Source: Caldilineaceae bacterium
GTDB lineage: Bacteria > Chloroflexota > Anaerolineae > Caldilineales > Caldilineaceae
Assembly (NCBI GenBank): GCA_019637685.1
Contig: JAHBVF010000014.1
Coordinates: 62,001-126,000, forward strand
Direction of reading: 5' to 3'
Length of the DNA stretch: 64,000 nucleotides
The notes under the pieces were generated by a model. That model was given only the letters and a program-made list of their open reading frames with translations. It was not told the origin of the DNA and searched no databases. Positions 51,738-60,382 of this stretch are shown piece after piece (the first letter of the stretch is position 1; each line of letters opens with the position of its first letter). The position numbers were made by a program, and so were the translations under genes.

Positions 51738-51776
51738 GAAAGGAGGGTTTCCGCGGGCCGCGGAAACCCTCCTTTC
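51738..51776. terminator. 19-bp perfect hairpin between convergent genes
   Basis: Arms 51738-51756 (GAAAGGAGGGTTTCCGCGG) and 51758-51776 with a single-base loop; lies between the isomerase-like gene and mscL. No T-run; a very stable two-way transcription block. Confidence 0.75.
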
Positions 51777-51791
51777 GGAAATGGCGCACAG

Positions 51792-52223
51792 TTAAGAAGA
51801 TGCCGCGTTTTTCTTCAGCAGGTCCCGAATTTCGCCCAGCAGTTTCTCTTCCGCAGAGGGAACCGGTGGCTTTGTAGGGGCGGCTTCTTCCTTTTTCTGC
51901 AGCGAAGAGGCTGCTTTGACCACCAGAAAAATGGCAAAGGCCACAATCAGAAAATTGATGACAGTATTGAGAAAGACGCCGTAGCGGATAATCGCCGCGC
52001 CAGCCTCTTCTGCCGCGGCCAGCGTGGCATAGCTGCCGCCAGAGAGATTGATGAACAGATTGGAGAAATCAACCCCGCCCATCAGCAGCCCGATGGGGGG
52101 CATAATCACATCGTTGACCAGTGACGTAACGATCGCGCCAAAAGCCGCTCCCAAAATGACCGCCACGGCCAGGTCCAGCACATTTCCCCGCATCACAAAC
52201 TTCTTGAACTCTTGAATCATCAC
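51792..52223 (-). CDS. mscL: Large-conductance mechanosensitive channel
   Basis: 143 aa. The N-terminal helix [19 protein letters not shown] with the Gly-rich pore helix [21 protein letters not shown], a periplasmic loop, the second helix, and the cytoplasmic helix [14 protein letters not shown] are all present. Opens under membrane tension to release solutes. Two ATGs in tandem follow a GAGGAG site; the first (52223) has better spacing. Confidence 0.97.
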   Translation of the reverse strand: MMIQEFKKFVMRGNVLDLAVAVILGAAFGAIVTSLVNDVIMPPIGLLMGGVDFSNLFINLSGGSYATLAAAEEAGAAIIRYGVFLNTVINFLIVAFAIFLVVKAASSLQKKEEAAPTKPPVPSAEEKLLGEIRDLLKKNAASS

Positions 52224-52256
52224 CTGCTCCTCGCATGAATATTATCGGTCGATGCT

Positions 52257-52284
52257 GGCTGGCAGCCTGGGGATTCTGCCAGCC
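52257..52284 (-). promoter_or_regulatory. Hairpin in mscL upstream region
   Basis: Perfect arms GGCTGGCAG and CTGCCAGCC, 10-base spacer, 34 bases upstream of the mscL start. Confidence 0.45.
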
Positions 52285-52440
52285 CGAAGGGAGTCTAGCC
52301 TGCCCACATTACAGACCAGATTGCAATGGGATTCGGGCCGCGCAGGTTTTTGTCTGTGAGCGCAACTTTCCCATTTGCCACGTCATTTGTCCGCTGTTAT
52401 AATCCGCACCATTCGGCGCTGTTTTTCTTGCGATTCGGTA

Positions 52441-52469
52441 ATGACTTGTCGCTGATTCTGTGCTATACT
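52441..52469 (+). promoter_or_regulatory. leuS promoter
   Basis: ATGACT (52441-52446), 17-base spacer, TATACT (52464-52469); the predicted start coincides with the ATG of the leader frame at 52477. Confidence 0.6.
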
Positions 52470-52476
52470 TACGCCT

Positions 52477-52563
52477 ATGCAACCACAAGCGCGCTGGATT
52501 CCCTTTTCCAATTCTTCTTCTGCCCCTGGCAATGCCGTGGGCGGTATGATCGCGCTTAGATAG
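52477..52563 (+). CDS. Putative leaderless leader peptide of leuS
   Basis: 28-codon frame that begins seven bases after the -10 box, so it would be translated from a leaderless mRNA. It ends GMIALR, with a CTT Leu codon two codons before the TAG, and the stop lies in the 5' base of a terminator hairpin. A ribosome waiting at the Leu codon would cover that arm and allow read-through into leuS. Interpretation is inference; only one Leu codon is present. Confidence 0.45.
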   Translation: MQPQARWIPFSNSSSAPGNAVGGMIALR

Positions 52564-52608
52564 CCCGTGCCAGAGGGGGGACGTCTCCTCTGGGCTGGGC
52601 GGGCTTTT
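52562..52608 (+). terminator. Attenuator terminator upstream of leuS
   Basis: AGCCCG/CGGGCT outer stem and CCAGAGG/CCTCTGG inner stem, followed by TTTT. It begins inside the stop codon of the leader frame, about 125 bases before leuS. Confidence 0.65.
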
Positions 52609-52612
52609 CCAA

Positions 52613-52683
52613 AAACGTGGAACGTGAAACGCAAGTGTGTTCGACGCACTGCCGTTTGTCACGTTTCACGTTTTACGTTTCAT
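52613..52683. repeat. ACGTGAAACG hairpin block
   Basis: AACGTGGAACGTGAAACG and TCACGTTTCACGTTTTACG face each other between the leuS attenuator and leuS; same family as at 11.6 and 60.2 kb. Confidence 0.75.
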
Positions 52684-52734
52684 CCGATGTTTACGTTGAC
52701 AACCCAATAGCTCCCATTTCAGGAGATTCCCATA

Positions 52735-55218
52735 ATGTCCGACAAATATACACCCCAGGAAATTGAACCCAAATGGCAGGCCGCCTGGGAAGCCGCGGGT
52801 CAGCACGACACAGTGGAAGACCCCAGCCGCCCCAAGTGGTATGCGCTGACAATGCTGCCCTACCCTTCCGGCGATCTGCACACCGGCCACTGGTACGCGA
52901 TGACGCCCAGCGACGCGGGCGCACGCTATCGGCGCATGAACGGCTATAACGTCTTCTTCCCGCCCGGCTTCGATGCCTTTGGCCTGCCCGCGGAGAACGC
53001 GGCCATCAAAAACAACGTCCACCCCAAAGAGTGGACCTACAAGAACATTGAGCGGATGCGCGGTCAACTGCGTCAGATGGGCGCGATGTGGGCCTGGGAC
53101 CGGGAAGCCGTGACCTGTGACCCGGACTACTACAAGTGGAGCCAGTGGTTCTTTCGCAAGCTGTACGATATGGGGCTGGCCTATCGGGAGTTCGCGCCGG
53201 TGGACTGGTGTCCCAATTGCAACACAACCCTGGCTCGGGAGCAGGTCTGGGGCGATGACCGCCACTGCGAGCGCTGTGGCACACCCGTCATCAAAAAGGA
53301 ACTGAACCAGTGGAAGTTCCGCATCACCAACTACGCCGAAGAACTGCTGGCAGATATGGATACGATCGATTGGCCGGAGCGGGTGAAGGTGATGCAGACA
53401 AACTGGATCGGGCGCAGCGAAGGCGCACAGGTCATCTTTGGGACGGAGACCGGCGCACCGATTGAGATTTTCACCACGCGGCCGGATACCCTGTGGGGTG
53501 CAACATTTATGGTCCTGGCCCCGGAGCATCCATTGGTGGAGAGTATCACAAGCGATGGGCAGGCCGCGGCAGTTGAGGAATACAAAGCCGCGGCAGAACG
53601 GCTGGACGAGGTGACCCGGGGCGCGGCTGACAAAGAGAAGACGGGCATCTTTACCGGCGGCTATGCCATCAACCCGGTCAACGGCGAGCGCATCCCCATC
53701 TGGATTGCCGATTATGTGATGATGGGCTACGGGACCGGCGCGATTATGGCTGTGCCCGGCCACGACGAGCGGGACTTCGCCTTTGCCCAGAAGTTCGGGC
53801 TGGAGATTCGTCGGGTGATCACCGGGCCAGACGGTGCGAGTGGCGAACTGGCCGAAGCCTGGGATTCCAAAGACGAGGGCGAGATGATCAACAGCGGCAG
53901 CTTCGACGGCACGCCCGTCAAAGGCGCGGCGGCAAAGGTCACAGCCTGGCTGGAGGAGATGGGCACGGGCAAAAAATCGGTCAACTACCGCCTGCGGGAT
54001 TGGCTGATCAGCCGCCAGCGCATGTGGGGCGCGCCCATCCCGATGATTCTGTGCAAAGAATGTGGCGTTGTGCCCGTCCCCTACGCCGACCTGCCCGTCG
54101 TCCTGCCCGACGACGCCCAATTCAAGCCCACCGGCGAAAGTCCGCTGAAATATCACGAGGGCTTCCGCAATGTCAAATGCCCAAACTGTGGCGGCGACGC
54201 CGAGCGGGAGACCGACACACTGGATACGTTTATGTGTTCCAGTTGGTATCAGTACGCCTACGTCACCCCCTATTGGAAAAAGGGTGAGCCGCTGACCGCC
54301 GACGATACGCCCTGGGACCCGGCCAAAGGTGACTACTGGCTGCCCGTGGACCAGTACACCGGCGGCATCGAGCACGCCACAATGCACCTGCTGTACACCC
54401 GCTTTTTCACCAAAGCCATGCGAGATATGAGCTTGGTTCCCTTTGCCGAGCCGATGGAGCGCCTGTTCAACCAGGGGATGATTCTGGGGCCGGACGGCGA
54501 AAAGATGTCCAAGAGCCGGGGCAATGTGGTCAACCCGGATGAATACGTGGCCAAGTATGGCGCGGACACTGTGCGGGGCTATCTGATGTTCATCGGCCCC
54601 TGGGATCAGGGCGGGCCGTGGGATCCCAGCGCCATCGAAGGGATCAGCCGCTTTCTGTATCGGGTGTGGACTGCCGTCACCGAAGAGGCAAAGGCCGAGA
54701 ATCTGTCCGCCACGCCCAGCGCGGAGGAGGTGCGGGAAATCGAGCGCAAACTGCACCAGACGCTGGGCAAAGTGGGCGAGGATATGGAGCATTTTCGCTT
54801 CAACACTGCCATTGCCGCGCTGATGGAACTGAACAATCTGCTGGTAAAAGCCAAAGATTCCGCTGTGGTCGGTTCGCCCATCTGGGACGAAGCCGTGGGC
54901 GATCTGCTGCTGATGATGGCTCCTATCTTCCCCCACATCAGCGAGGAACTGTGGCACCGCATCGGCCACAGCGATTCGGTCCACCTGCAAGCCTGGCCCG
55001 TGGGCGACCCCCAGAAGGCCCAAGAAGACGAAGTGACCGTCGTTGTGCAGGTCAATGGCCGGACCCGGGACAAACTGACTGTGGCCCCAGCCACCCCCGC
55101 CAAGACACTGGAAGAAATGGCCCTGGCCACCGAAGGCGCGCAGAAATGGATGGACGGCAAGCAGGTGCGCAAAGTGATTGTCGTGCCGGATAAACTGGTG
55201 AATGTGGTGGTGGGGTAA
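52735..55218 (+). CDS. leuS: Leucyl-tRNA synthetase
   Basis: 827 aa class I synthetase. HIGH-type motif in DLHTGHW (HTGH, residues 49-52), zinc-like Cys sets (CPNCN, CERC), the CP1 editing domain (TTRPDTLWGATF), KMSKS at 590-594, the anticodon-binding helices and a C-terminal domain with VVVQVNGRTRDKL. Charges tRNA-Leu in the cytoplasm. SD AGGAG upstream. Expression appears controlled by the attenuator before it. Confidence 0.98.
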   Translation: MSDKYTPQEIEPKWQAAWEAAGQHDTVEDPSRPKWYALTMLPYPSGDLHTGHWYAMTPSDAGARYRRMNGYNVFFPPGFDAFGLPAENAAIKNNVHPKEWTYKNIERMRGQLRQMGAMWAWDREAVTCDPDYYKWSQWFFRKLYDMGLAYREFAPVDWCPNCNTTLAREQVWGDDRHCERCGTPVIKKELNQWKFRITNYAEELLADMDTIDWPERVKVMQTNWIGRSEGAQVIFGTETGAPIEIFTTRPDTLWGATFMVLAPEHPLVESITSDGQAAAVEEYKAAAERLDEVTRGAADKEKTGIFTGGYAINPVNGERIPIWIADYVMMGYGTGAIMAVPGHDERDFAFAQKFGLEIRRVITGPDGASGELAEAWDSKDEGEMINSGSFDGTPVKGAAAKVTAWLEEMGTGKKSVNYRLRDWLISRQRMWGAPIPMILCKECGVVPVPYADLPVVLPDDAQFKPTGESPLKYHEGFRNVKCPNCGGDAERETDTLDTFMCSSWYQYAYVTPYWKKGEPLTADDTPWDPAKGDYWLPVDQYTGGIEHATMHLLYTRFFTKAMRDMSLVPFAEPMERLFNQGMILGPDGEKMSKSRGNVVNPDEYVAKYGADTVRGYLMFIGPWDQGGPWDPSAIEGISRFLYRVWTAVTEEAKAENLSATPSAEEVREIERKLHQTLGKVGEDMEHFRFNTAIAALMELNNLLVKAKDSAVVGSPIWDEAVGDLLLMMAPIFPHISEELWHRIGHSDSVHLQAWPVGDPQKAQEDEVTVVVQVNGRTRDKLTVAPATPAKTLEEMALATEGAQKWMDGKQVRKVIVVPDKLVNVVVG

Positions 55219-55267
55219 TGAGGTAACGCACGCCGTCAGCTTGCGTTGCCCCGAAAGGATGGAGGGT

Positions 55268-56014
55268 ATGAGTATCCGGGTTCTGAACGATTCCGAAGCT
55301 CAAAATTCAGAAGATACCTGGCCTATCCCCCAGCAGTTGCGCCGTCAACTGTTGGCCGCCCTGCTGGAAAAGGCAGATCAGCCCCTGCGCGAGATGAGCT
55401 ACGAGGAGTTTCTGGACTGGGCGGACGAAGACACCCTGGCCGAATGGGTGGACGGGAAGGTGATTATGACGAGTCCAGCATCGAATAAACACCAGCAGTT
55501 GGTATCCTTTTTGGATCAGTTGGTCGGTCTGTATGTACGATATCGGCGTGCGGGCGAATTGCGTGTGGCACCTTTTCAGATGCGCCTGGCGAACAGCGGG
55601 CGCGAACCGGACCTTCTGTTCGTCAACACCGCCCACCTCGACCGCTTGCTCCGCACCTATCTGGACGGTCCGGCTGATCTGGTGGTGGAGATTATTTCCC
55701 CGGAGAGTATTGGCCGGGATCGGGGCGACAAATTCTTCGAGTACGAGGAAGCAGGCATCCCGGAGTTCTGGCTGTTGGACCCACAAACCCAGCGGGCAGA
55801 GTTCTACCAACTCAATTCTGCTGGTCGCTATCAGCCCATCCAGCCGGTGGATGGAATCTATCATTCGGCGGTGATTCCTGATTTCTGGCTGCGCGAGGAA
55901 TGGCTCTGGCAGGATCCCCTGCCCCTGCCGTTGAAACTCCTGGCCGAAATCGCCGGGATGGATGCTGCTTTGCTGGATCAATTTGAAAATGCACTGCGCA
56001 GCAAATCCGCGTAA
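55268..56014 (+). CDS. Uma2-family putative endonuclease
   Basis: 248 aa restriction-endonuclease-like fold (Uma2/DUF820). YEEFLDWADEDTLAEWVDGKV, REPDLLFV (Asp), VVEIISPES (Glu) and the RDRGDKFFEYEEAGIPEFW helix are the family blocks, with the Asp...ExK-like acidic site. Common in multiple copies in Chloroflexota and Cyanobacteria. The start at 55268 has GGAGGG upstream. It follows leuS on the same strand. Biological role of the family is unclear. Confidence 0.9.
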   Translation: MSIRVLNDSEAQNSEDTWPIPQQLRRQLLAALLEKADQPLREMSYEEFLDWADEDTLAEWVDGKVIMTSPASNKHQQLVSFLDQLVGLYVRYRRAGELRVAPFQMRLANSGREPDLLFVNTAHLDRLLRTYLDGPADLVVEIISPESIGRDRGDKFFEYEEAGIPEFWLLDPQTQRAEFYQLNSAGRYQPIQPVDGIYHSAVIPDFWLREEWLWQDPLPLPLKLLAEIAGMDAALLDQFENALRSKSA

Positions 56015-56062
56015 ACCCTTCCTATCCGTGCAAATCCGTGTCCTTTTGTTGGGAGACTTGTA

Positions 56063-56413
56063 ATGGCAAACGACTGCATCTTCTGTAAAATCATCGACGG
56101 CGAAATCCCCTCGGAGACGCTCTACCAGGACGAACTGGTGACTGCTTTCCGGGATATTCGCCCGGTGGCATCCACCCACATTCTCGTCATTCCCAACGCC
56201 CATTCGTCCAGCGTGACGGAGATGGGCGACGGCGACGCGGAAACGCTGGGCCGGATTGTGACTGTGGCAAACCAACTGGCAAAGCAGGAGGGCGTCTCCA
56301 AAAGCGGCTTCCGGCTGATTGTGAACGCGGGGCCGGACGCGGGGCAAGTGGTCTTTCACACTCATTTCCATCTGATCGGTGGGCGGGAACTGGGGCCGAT
56401 GGTGGCGCGCTAA
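56063..56413 (+). CDS. HIT-family nucleotide hydrolase/transferase
   Basis: 116 aa HINT-type protein. CIFCKIIDGEIPS at the start (zinc Cys pair) and the histidine triad HTHFH (residues 99-103). Hydrolyses AMP-linked amines in related enzymes. Start has GGGAG upstream. A short repeat (ATCCGTGCAAATCCGTG) sits just before it. Confidence 0.95.
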   Translation: MANDCIFCKIIDGEIPSETLYQDELVTAFRDIRPVASTHILVIPNAHSSSVTEMGDGDAETLGRIVTVANQLAKQEGVSKSGFRLIVNAGPDAGQVVFHTHFHLIGGRELGPMVAR

Positions 56414-56432
56414 AAGTAGTGGCACGATGAAT

Positions 56433-56482
56433 AGTGCGTGGTGCGTGAACCAGTACCACGACCAGTTCACGCACTACGCACT
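56433..56482. repeat. AGTGCGTGGTGCGTGAAC inverted repeat
   Basis: Left arm 56433-56450, right arm 56465-56482 with one mismatch, 14-base loop. Lies between the HIT gene and the GT39-like gene. Confidence 0.75.
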
Positions 56483-56499
56483 ACGACTTCAAAGCATCA

Positions 56500-58596
56500 A
56501 TGGACCAAACGACCAGTACTTCCTCAACCGCGCAGGACAACCCAAGGATCGGCCGTCTGGGATGGTCGATCCTTTTCGTGTTGACCGCTGTTGCTTTTGT
56601 CATGCGCTTCTACCAGCTGGACTCCCTGCCGCCGGGCCTCTTCTACGACGAAGCCTTCAACGGGCTGGACGGTTGGAAACTTTCGCGGATTTCTGTCAGC
56701 CAATGGCCGGTTTTCCTGACGGGCAACCAGGGCCGGGAAGCGCTCTACGTCTGGCTGATGGCTCTTCTCCACCGGGCCAACGGGCTATCCGTGTGGACGA
56801 TCCGGGCTGTGCCCGCGCTCTGCGGCGCGCTGCTGACACCGGCGCTGGCCTGGCTGGCCTGGGAAGTCGCGCCCTGGCTGGGCGTGGAGAATCGTCGTTC
56901 CTTCGCCCTGTGGAGTGGCGCAGCCGTCCTCTGCCTGTTTTGGAGCCAAGTCTTCTCCCGCTACGGCATCCGTCTCTCCCTTTTCGTTCTGCTTGAAACA
57001 CTGCTGTGGGCGGCCCTCTGGCGGGCGTGGACGGCAGACCGTAGACCGCAGACCGCAGACGGCGAACTAATCACCCAATCACCCAATCACCCAATCACCA
57101 ATCCCCAGTCCCCAATCCCATTTTGGCTTCTCACCGGTCTCTTCGCCGGTCTCAGCTTCTACACCTATCTGCCCGCCCGGCTGCTGCCGCTGATTCTGCT
57201 GCCGCTGGTTGTGATTGCCATTTGGCAGGAACGGACCCGGCTGCTCTCCCATTTGCCGGGACTGGCTGCGGGGCTGGTGGTGGCGGTGATTGTGGCCGCG
57301 CCGATTGGGGTTTATTTTCTGCAAAATCCGGTCTCCTTCACCACCCGCGTGGATCAGGTGACGATTGTCGGGCGGGAGGGGCGGGATGGCGCGCAGGGAT
57401 TGGGCGCAAATGTCAGCGCGGTGGCCGGGATGTTCGCAGGGACGGGTGACGCCAATCCCCGCTCAAATGTGCCGGGCCGCCCCGCGCTGGACTGGCTGCT
57501 GGCTCCTTTCTTTTTCCTGGGACTGTTGCTTGCGCTCTGGCGGTTTTGGCGGCTGGCCCATCTGTGGCTGCTGGCCGGGTTGGGGGTGATGCTCCTGCCC
57601 ACGCTGCTCAGCGAATTCGCGCCCAATTTCCAGCGCTCCATCGGCGCGATCCCTTTTGTGGTGCTGCTGGTGGCCCTGGGGCTGGAAGGAGCAGTGCGGC
57701 TGGCGACCCGTCTGTGGCGGCGGGGGCATTTCGCCTATCTGGCCGCGGGCTGGCTGCTGGTGGCGGCTTCCTTCGGCCTGGCCTGGCGGGCCTATTTTGT
57801 GGAATGGGCCAATCTGCCCGATCTCTTCCCGGCCTGGGATGTGGGCTTTACCCGCGTGGCCGAGCAGCTCGCAGCCTCTGACGACGGCGTGCGCACGTAT
57901 ATCACACCCCGCGGCCGGGAACACCCGACCCTGGCCTATTTGCTGGAAGAATCTCCCGGCGCGTCCATTCCCCAGGGCTTTGATGGCCGCGTCTGCGTGC
58001 GGGTGGCCACGGATGTCCCGGCCCGTTACTACACACTGGTCAATGAGGATTTTCGCACGCAGAGTCTGCTCACCGGTATCTATCCGGCAGGAAAAACAAC
58101 GGCTGCTGTCGTGGATGCCAGCGGCGCGGTCTGGGCCAATCGCCTGGAACAGCCCGAAGGGGGACCGGTCGTTTTCCCGGAAATGCAGGCCCAGCCCACC
58201 GCGCTGGGTGACGGCATTGCGCTGTTGGGCTATCAGCTTTTCCCCCCGGCGGGTATGGCCGAAGGCACGGTTTTCTACACCCGCCTCTACTGGCAGGTGA
58301 GCGCACCGCCCAGCGCAGATTACACCGCTTTTGCCCACCTGCTCTGGCGCAATGACGCGGGCGATCTGGTCTGGATGGCCGGGGCTGACCGTCCACCGGG
58401 GGAGGGGAGCTGCCCCACCAGCGAATGGCTGCCGGGGGAAGTGGTGATCGACGAGTTGCAATTTGCCCTGCCCGCGGGCCTGCCTGTTGGCGATCTGTTT
58501 GTGGCTGCCGGTTTCTACACTGCCGCCGATCAGCAGCGGCTACCCGTGCCCGGCACAACGGACAGTCAGGTGTTGATTGGGCCGGTGTTGCCCTGA
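56500..58596 (+). CDS. GT39/ArnT-like mannosyltransferase, membrane
   Basis: 698 aa GT-C glycosyltransferase. The first extracytoplasmic loop has the acidic pair in PPGLFYDEAFNGLD, typical of dolichyl/polyprenyl-phosphate-mannose protein transferases. About 11-12 membrane helices follow, then a soluble domain of about 230 residues outside the membrane. Residues about 179-206 are encoded by three repeat types in a row (57036-57117) and lie in a loop before a membrane helix. Substrate unknown. Confidence 0.85.
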   Translation: MDQTTSTSSTAQDNPRIGRLGWSILFVLTAVAFVMRFYQLDSLPPGLFYDEAFNGLDGWKLSRISVSQWPVFLTGNQGREALYVWLMALLHRANGLSVWTIRAVPALCGALLTPALAWLAWEVAPWLGVENRRSFALWSGAAVLCLFWSQVFSRYGIRLSLFVLLETLLWAALWRAWTADRRPQTADGELITQSPNHPITNPQSPIPFWLLTGLFAGLSFYTYLPARLLPLILLPLVVIAIWQERTRLLSHLPGLAAGLVVAVIVAAPIGVYFLQNPVSFTTRVDQVTIVGREGRDGAQGLGANVSAVAGMFAGTGDANPRSNVPGRPALDWLLAPFFFLGLLLALWRFWRLAHLWLLAGLGVMLLPTLLSEFAPNFQRSIGAIPFVVLLVALGLEGAVRLATRLWRRGHFAYLAAGWLLVAASFGLAWRAYFVEWANLPDLFPAWDVGFTRVAEQLAASDDGVRTYITPRGREHPTLAYLLEESPGASIPQGFDGRVCVRVATDVPARYYTLVNEDFRTQSLLTGIYPAGKTTAAVVDASGAVWANRLEQPEGGPVVFPEMQAQPTALGDGIALLGYQLFPPAGMAEGTVFYTRLYWQVSAPPSADYTAFAHLLWRNDAGDLVWMAGADRPPGEGSCPTSEWLPGEVVIDELQFALPAGLPVGDLFVAAGFYTAADQQRLPVPGTTDSQVLIGPVLP
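57036..57117. repeat. Composite repeat inside the GT39-like gene
   Basis: Units of CAGACCGTAGACCG type, then CACCCAATCACCCAATC, then CCCCAGTCCCCAATCC, joined in frame. Confidence 0.75.
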
Positions 58597-58708
58597 TAAA
58601 AGGAAGGTGTCATACGATTGCTTTTCAAATAGTTTGACTTTCTATACTTTCTGCGGTAGGCTTCCCCATAGATGGATATTTGAAACGACACGAGCAGTTG
58701 GAGAGCAG

Positions 58709-58768
58709 ATGTATTCCCCAATCGTTTTCAGGAGGACGCCCGCAGGAAGTGGGCGCACAGACTACTAA
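58709..58768 (+). CDS. Putative arginine leader peptide of argG
   Basis: 19-codon frame reading MYSPIVFRRTPAGSGRTDY, with a GGAG ribosome site six bases upstream. Three of 19 codons are Arg, two of them adjacent AGG AGG. It is followed by a hairpin (CAGAC...GTCTG, 58758-58792) and then a terminator before argG, the usual order for amino-acid attenuation. Arginine biosynthesis downstream (argG, argJ) makes the codon bias meaningful. Not tested by comparison with relatives. Confidence 0.55.
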   Translation: MYSPIVFRRTPAGSGRTDY

Positions 58769-58822
58769 CGGTCCACTCTTTTGGTCCGGTCTGTTTCTCT
58801 GTTCGTCGACACCGTTTCCTGC

Positions 58823-58855
58823 ACGCCACATCGGATCATCCGGGTGGCGTTTTTT
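58823..58855 (+). terminator. Attenuator terminator upstream of argG
   Basis: ACGCCAC and CGG pair with CCG and GTGGCGT, followed by TTTTT, 40 bases before argG. The upstream AGTGGGCG (58749-58756, near the end of the leader frame) could compete for the ACGCCAC arm. Confidence 0.8.
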
Positions 58856-58894
58856 GTTGCATTTTTGTTCGTTATTTCATAAGGAGAAGTCCCA

Positions 58895-60160
58895 ATGTCC
58901 CAAAAGGGAAGTGTCAAAAAGGCTGTCCTCGCCTATTCGGGCGGATTGGACACCAGTGTGATTGTGCCCTGGCTGAAGAACAACTACGGCTGCGAGGTGG
59001 TCTGCTTCTGTGCCAATCTGGGCCAGGATGACGAACTGCCCGGTCTGGAAGAAAAGGCGATTGCGTCCGGCGCGTCCAAATGCTATGTGGAGGACCTGCG
59101 CTCTGTATTTCTCACCGATTTCGTCTTCCCCACAATGCAGGCCGGCGCACTCTACGAACGGGATTACCTGCTGGGCACATCCTTTGCCCGTCCGCTGATT
59201 GCCAAGCGCCTGGTAGAGGTGGCCGAGATGGAAGGGGCCGACGCGGTGGCCCACGGCGCAACCGGCAAAGGCAACGATCAGGTGCGTTTCGAGCTGACTG
59301 TAATGGCGCTCAATCCCAAGCTGAAAATCATTGCGCCCTGGCGGGAATGGGACATCCGCGGACGCAAGGACGCGCTGGACTACGCCGCGGAATGGAATGT
59401 ACCGGTCAAAGCCACAATGGAGCGCATCTACAGCCAGGACCGCAACCTTTGGCATCTGAGCAACGAAGGCGGCCCGTTGGAAAATCCCTGGAACGAGCCG
59501 CCCAAGGATATGTTCGAATGGACAGTTGATCCGACAGACGCGCCGGACGAACCCGAATATGTGGAAATTTACTTCCGCAAGGGCGTGCCGGAACGGGTCA
59601 ACGGTGTGGCAAAGGGGCCGGTGGGGCTGGTCCAGGAACTCAACGCGCTGGGTGTCAAGCACGGCATTGGCCGGGTGGATATTGTGGAAAACCGGCTGGT
59701 GGGGATGAAGAGCCGGGGCGTCTATGAGACGCCGGGCGGCACGCTTCTTTACAAAGCACACGCCGCGCTGGAGCAGCTCTGCCTGGACAAAGATACGCTG
59801 CACTACAAACAGCAGGTGGGGCTGCGCTACGCGGAATTGGTCTACAACGGCCAGTGGTTTACCCCTTTGCGCAGGGCGCTGGATGCCTTTGTGCAGACGA
59901 CTGAACAGAATATCACCGGTGTCGTGCGCTTGAAGCTCTACAAAGGCAATGTGATTCTGGTCGGGCGCAAGTCCCCCCACAGCCTCTACCGGGAAGATTA
60001 CGTCACCTTCGACGAGGACGACGTTTACAACCAGGCCGACGCCGAAGGCTTCATCAAACTCTTTGGTCTGCCCCTGAAAGTGGAAGCGATGTTGCGCCGG
60101 GAAGGGCCGGGCGCGAGCGATTACGATACGACCGATTACGCGGAATTTAAGCGAGACTGA
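58895..60160 (+). CDS. argG: Argininosuccinate synthase
   Basis: 421 aa. ATP pyrophosphatase motif YSGGLDTS (residues 14-21), [24 protein letters not shown] and the C-terminal tetramer helix are as in bacterial ArgG. Joins citrulline and aspartate with ATP. Start fixed by AAGGAGAAG. Expression is probably attenuated by the leader upstream. argJ follows after 220 bases, so two arginine genes are adjacent; argH is not next to them. Confidence 0.98.
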   Translation: MSQKGSVKKAVLAYSGGLDTSVIVPWLKNNYGCEVVCFCANLGQDDELPGLEEKAIASGASKCYVEDLRSVFLTDFVFPTMQAGALYERDYLLGTSFARPLIAKRLVEVAEMEGADAVAHGATGKGNDQVRFELTVMALNPKLKIIAPWREWDIRGRKDALDYAAEWNVPVKATMERIYSQDRNLWHLSNEGGPLENPWNEPPKDMFEWTVDPTDAPDEPEYVEIYFRKGVPERVNGVAKGPVGLVQELNALGVKHGIGRVDIVENRLVGMKSRGVYETPGGTLLYKAHAALEQLCLDKDTLHYKQQVGLRYAELVYNGQWFTPLRRALDAFVQTTEQNITGVVRLKLYKGNVILVGRKSPHSLYREDYVTFDEDDVYNQADAEGFIKLFGLPLKVEAMLRREGPGASDYDTTDYAEFKRD

Positions 60161-60165
60161 ACAGA

Positions 60166-60356
60166 CTATTGCGTATTTCGTATTGCGTAGGCCAGTGCTG
60201 TTGGCCGCGACGGTTGCTATTGGTCGGTCGGGCGTGAGACGTGAAACGTGAGAGCATTCGGACCTTCTCACGTTTCACGTCTCACGCATCATACAGAACC
60301 AATTTCATCAGCCCCTCCACATCACATACCTACGCAATACGAAATACGCAATACGC
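60166..60356. repeat. Nested inverted repeat block between argG and argJ
   Basis: Outer units TTGCGTATTTCGTATTGCGT and ACGAAATACGCAATACGC, inner units GAGACGTGAAACGTGAGA and TCACGTTTCACGTCTCACG, so two repeat families form a nested hairpin of about 190 bases. Confidence 0.85.
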
Positions 60357-60382
60357 AACCCCATCCACGGAGAAACCAGCCA

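Larger units (their letters stand above)
52224..52734. other. Divergent mscL/leuS region
   Basis: 511 bases holding, on the mscL side, a 9-bp hairpin (52257-52284), and on the leuS side a promoter, a short leader frame, a terminator and a repeat block, each listed separately. The stretch 52285-52440 shows nothing recognisable. Confidence 0.6.
58597..58894. other. argG leader region
   Basis: About 300 bases carrying a TATACT -10-like box (58643-58648; the -35 is unclear), the putative leader peptide, an intermediate hairpin and the terminator. No other gene is seen. Confidence 0.5.

Noticed and set aside
52441..52734. T-box riboswitch for leuS
   Set aside because: Only about 85 bases between the predicted start and the terminator, too short for the specifier stem; GGGCGGTATGATCGCG is only a poor T-box match.
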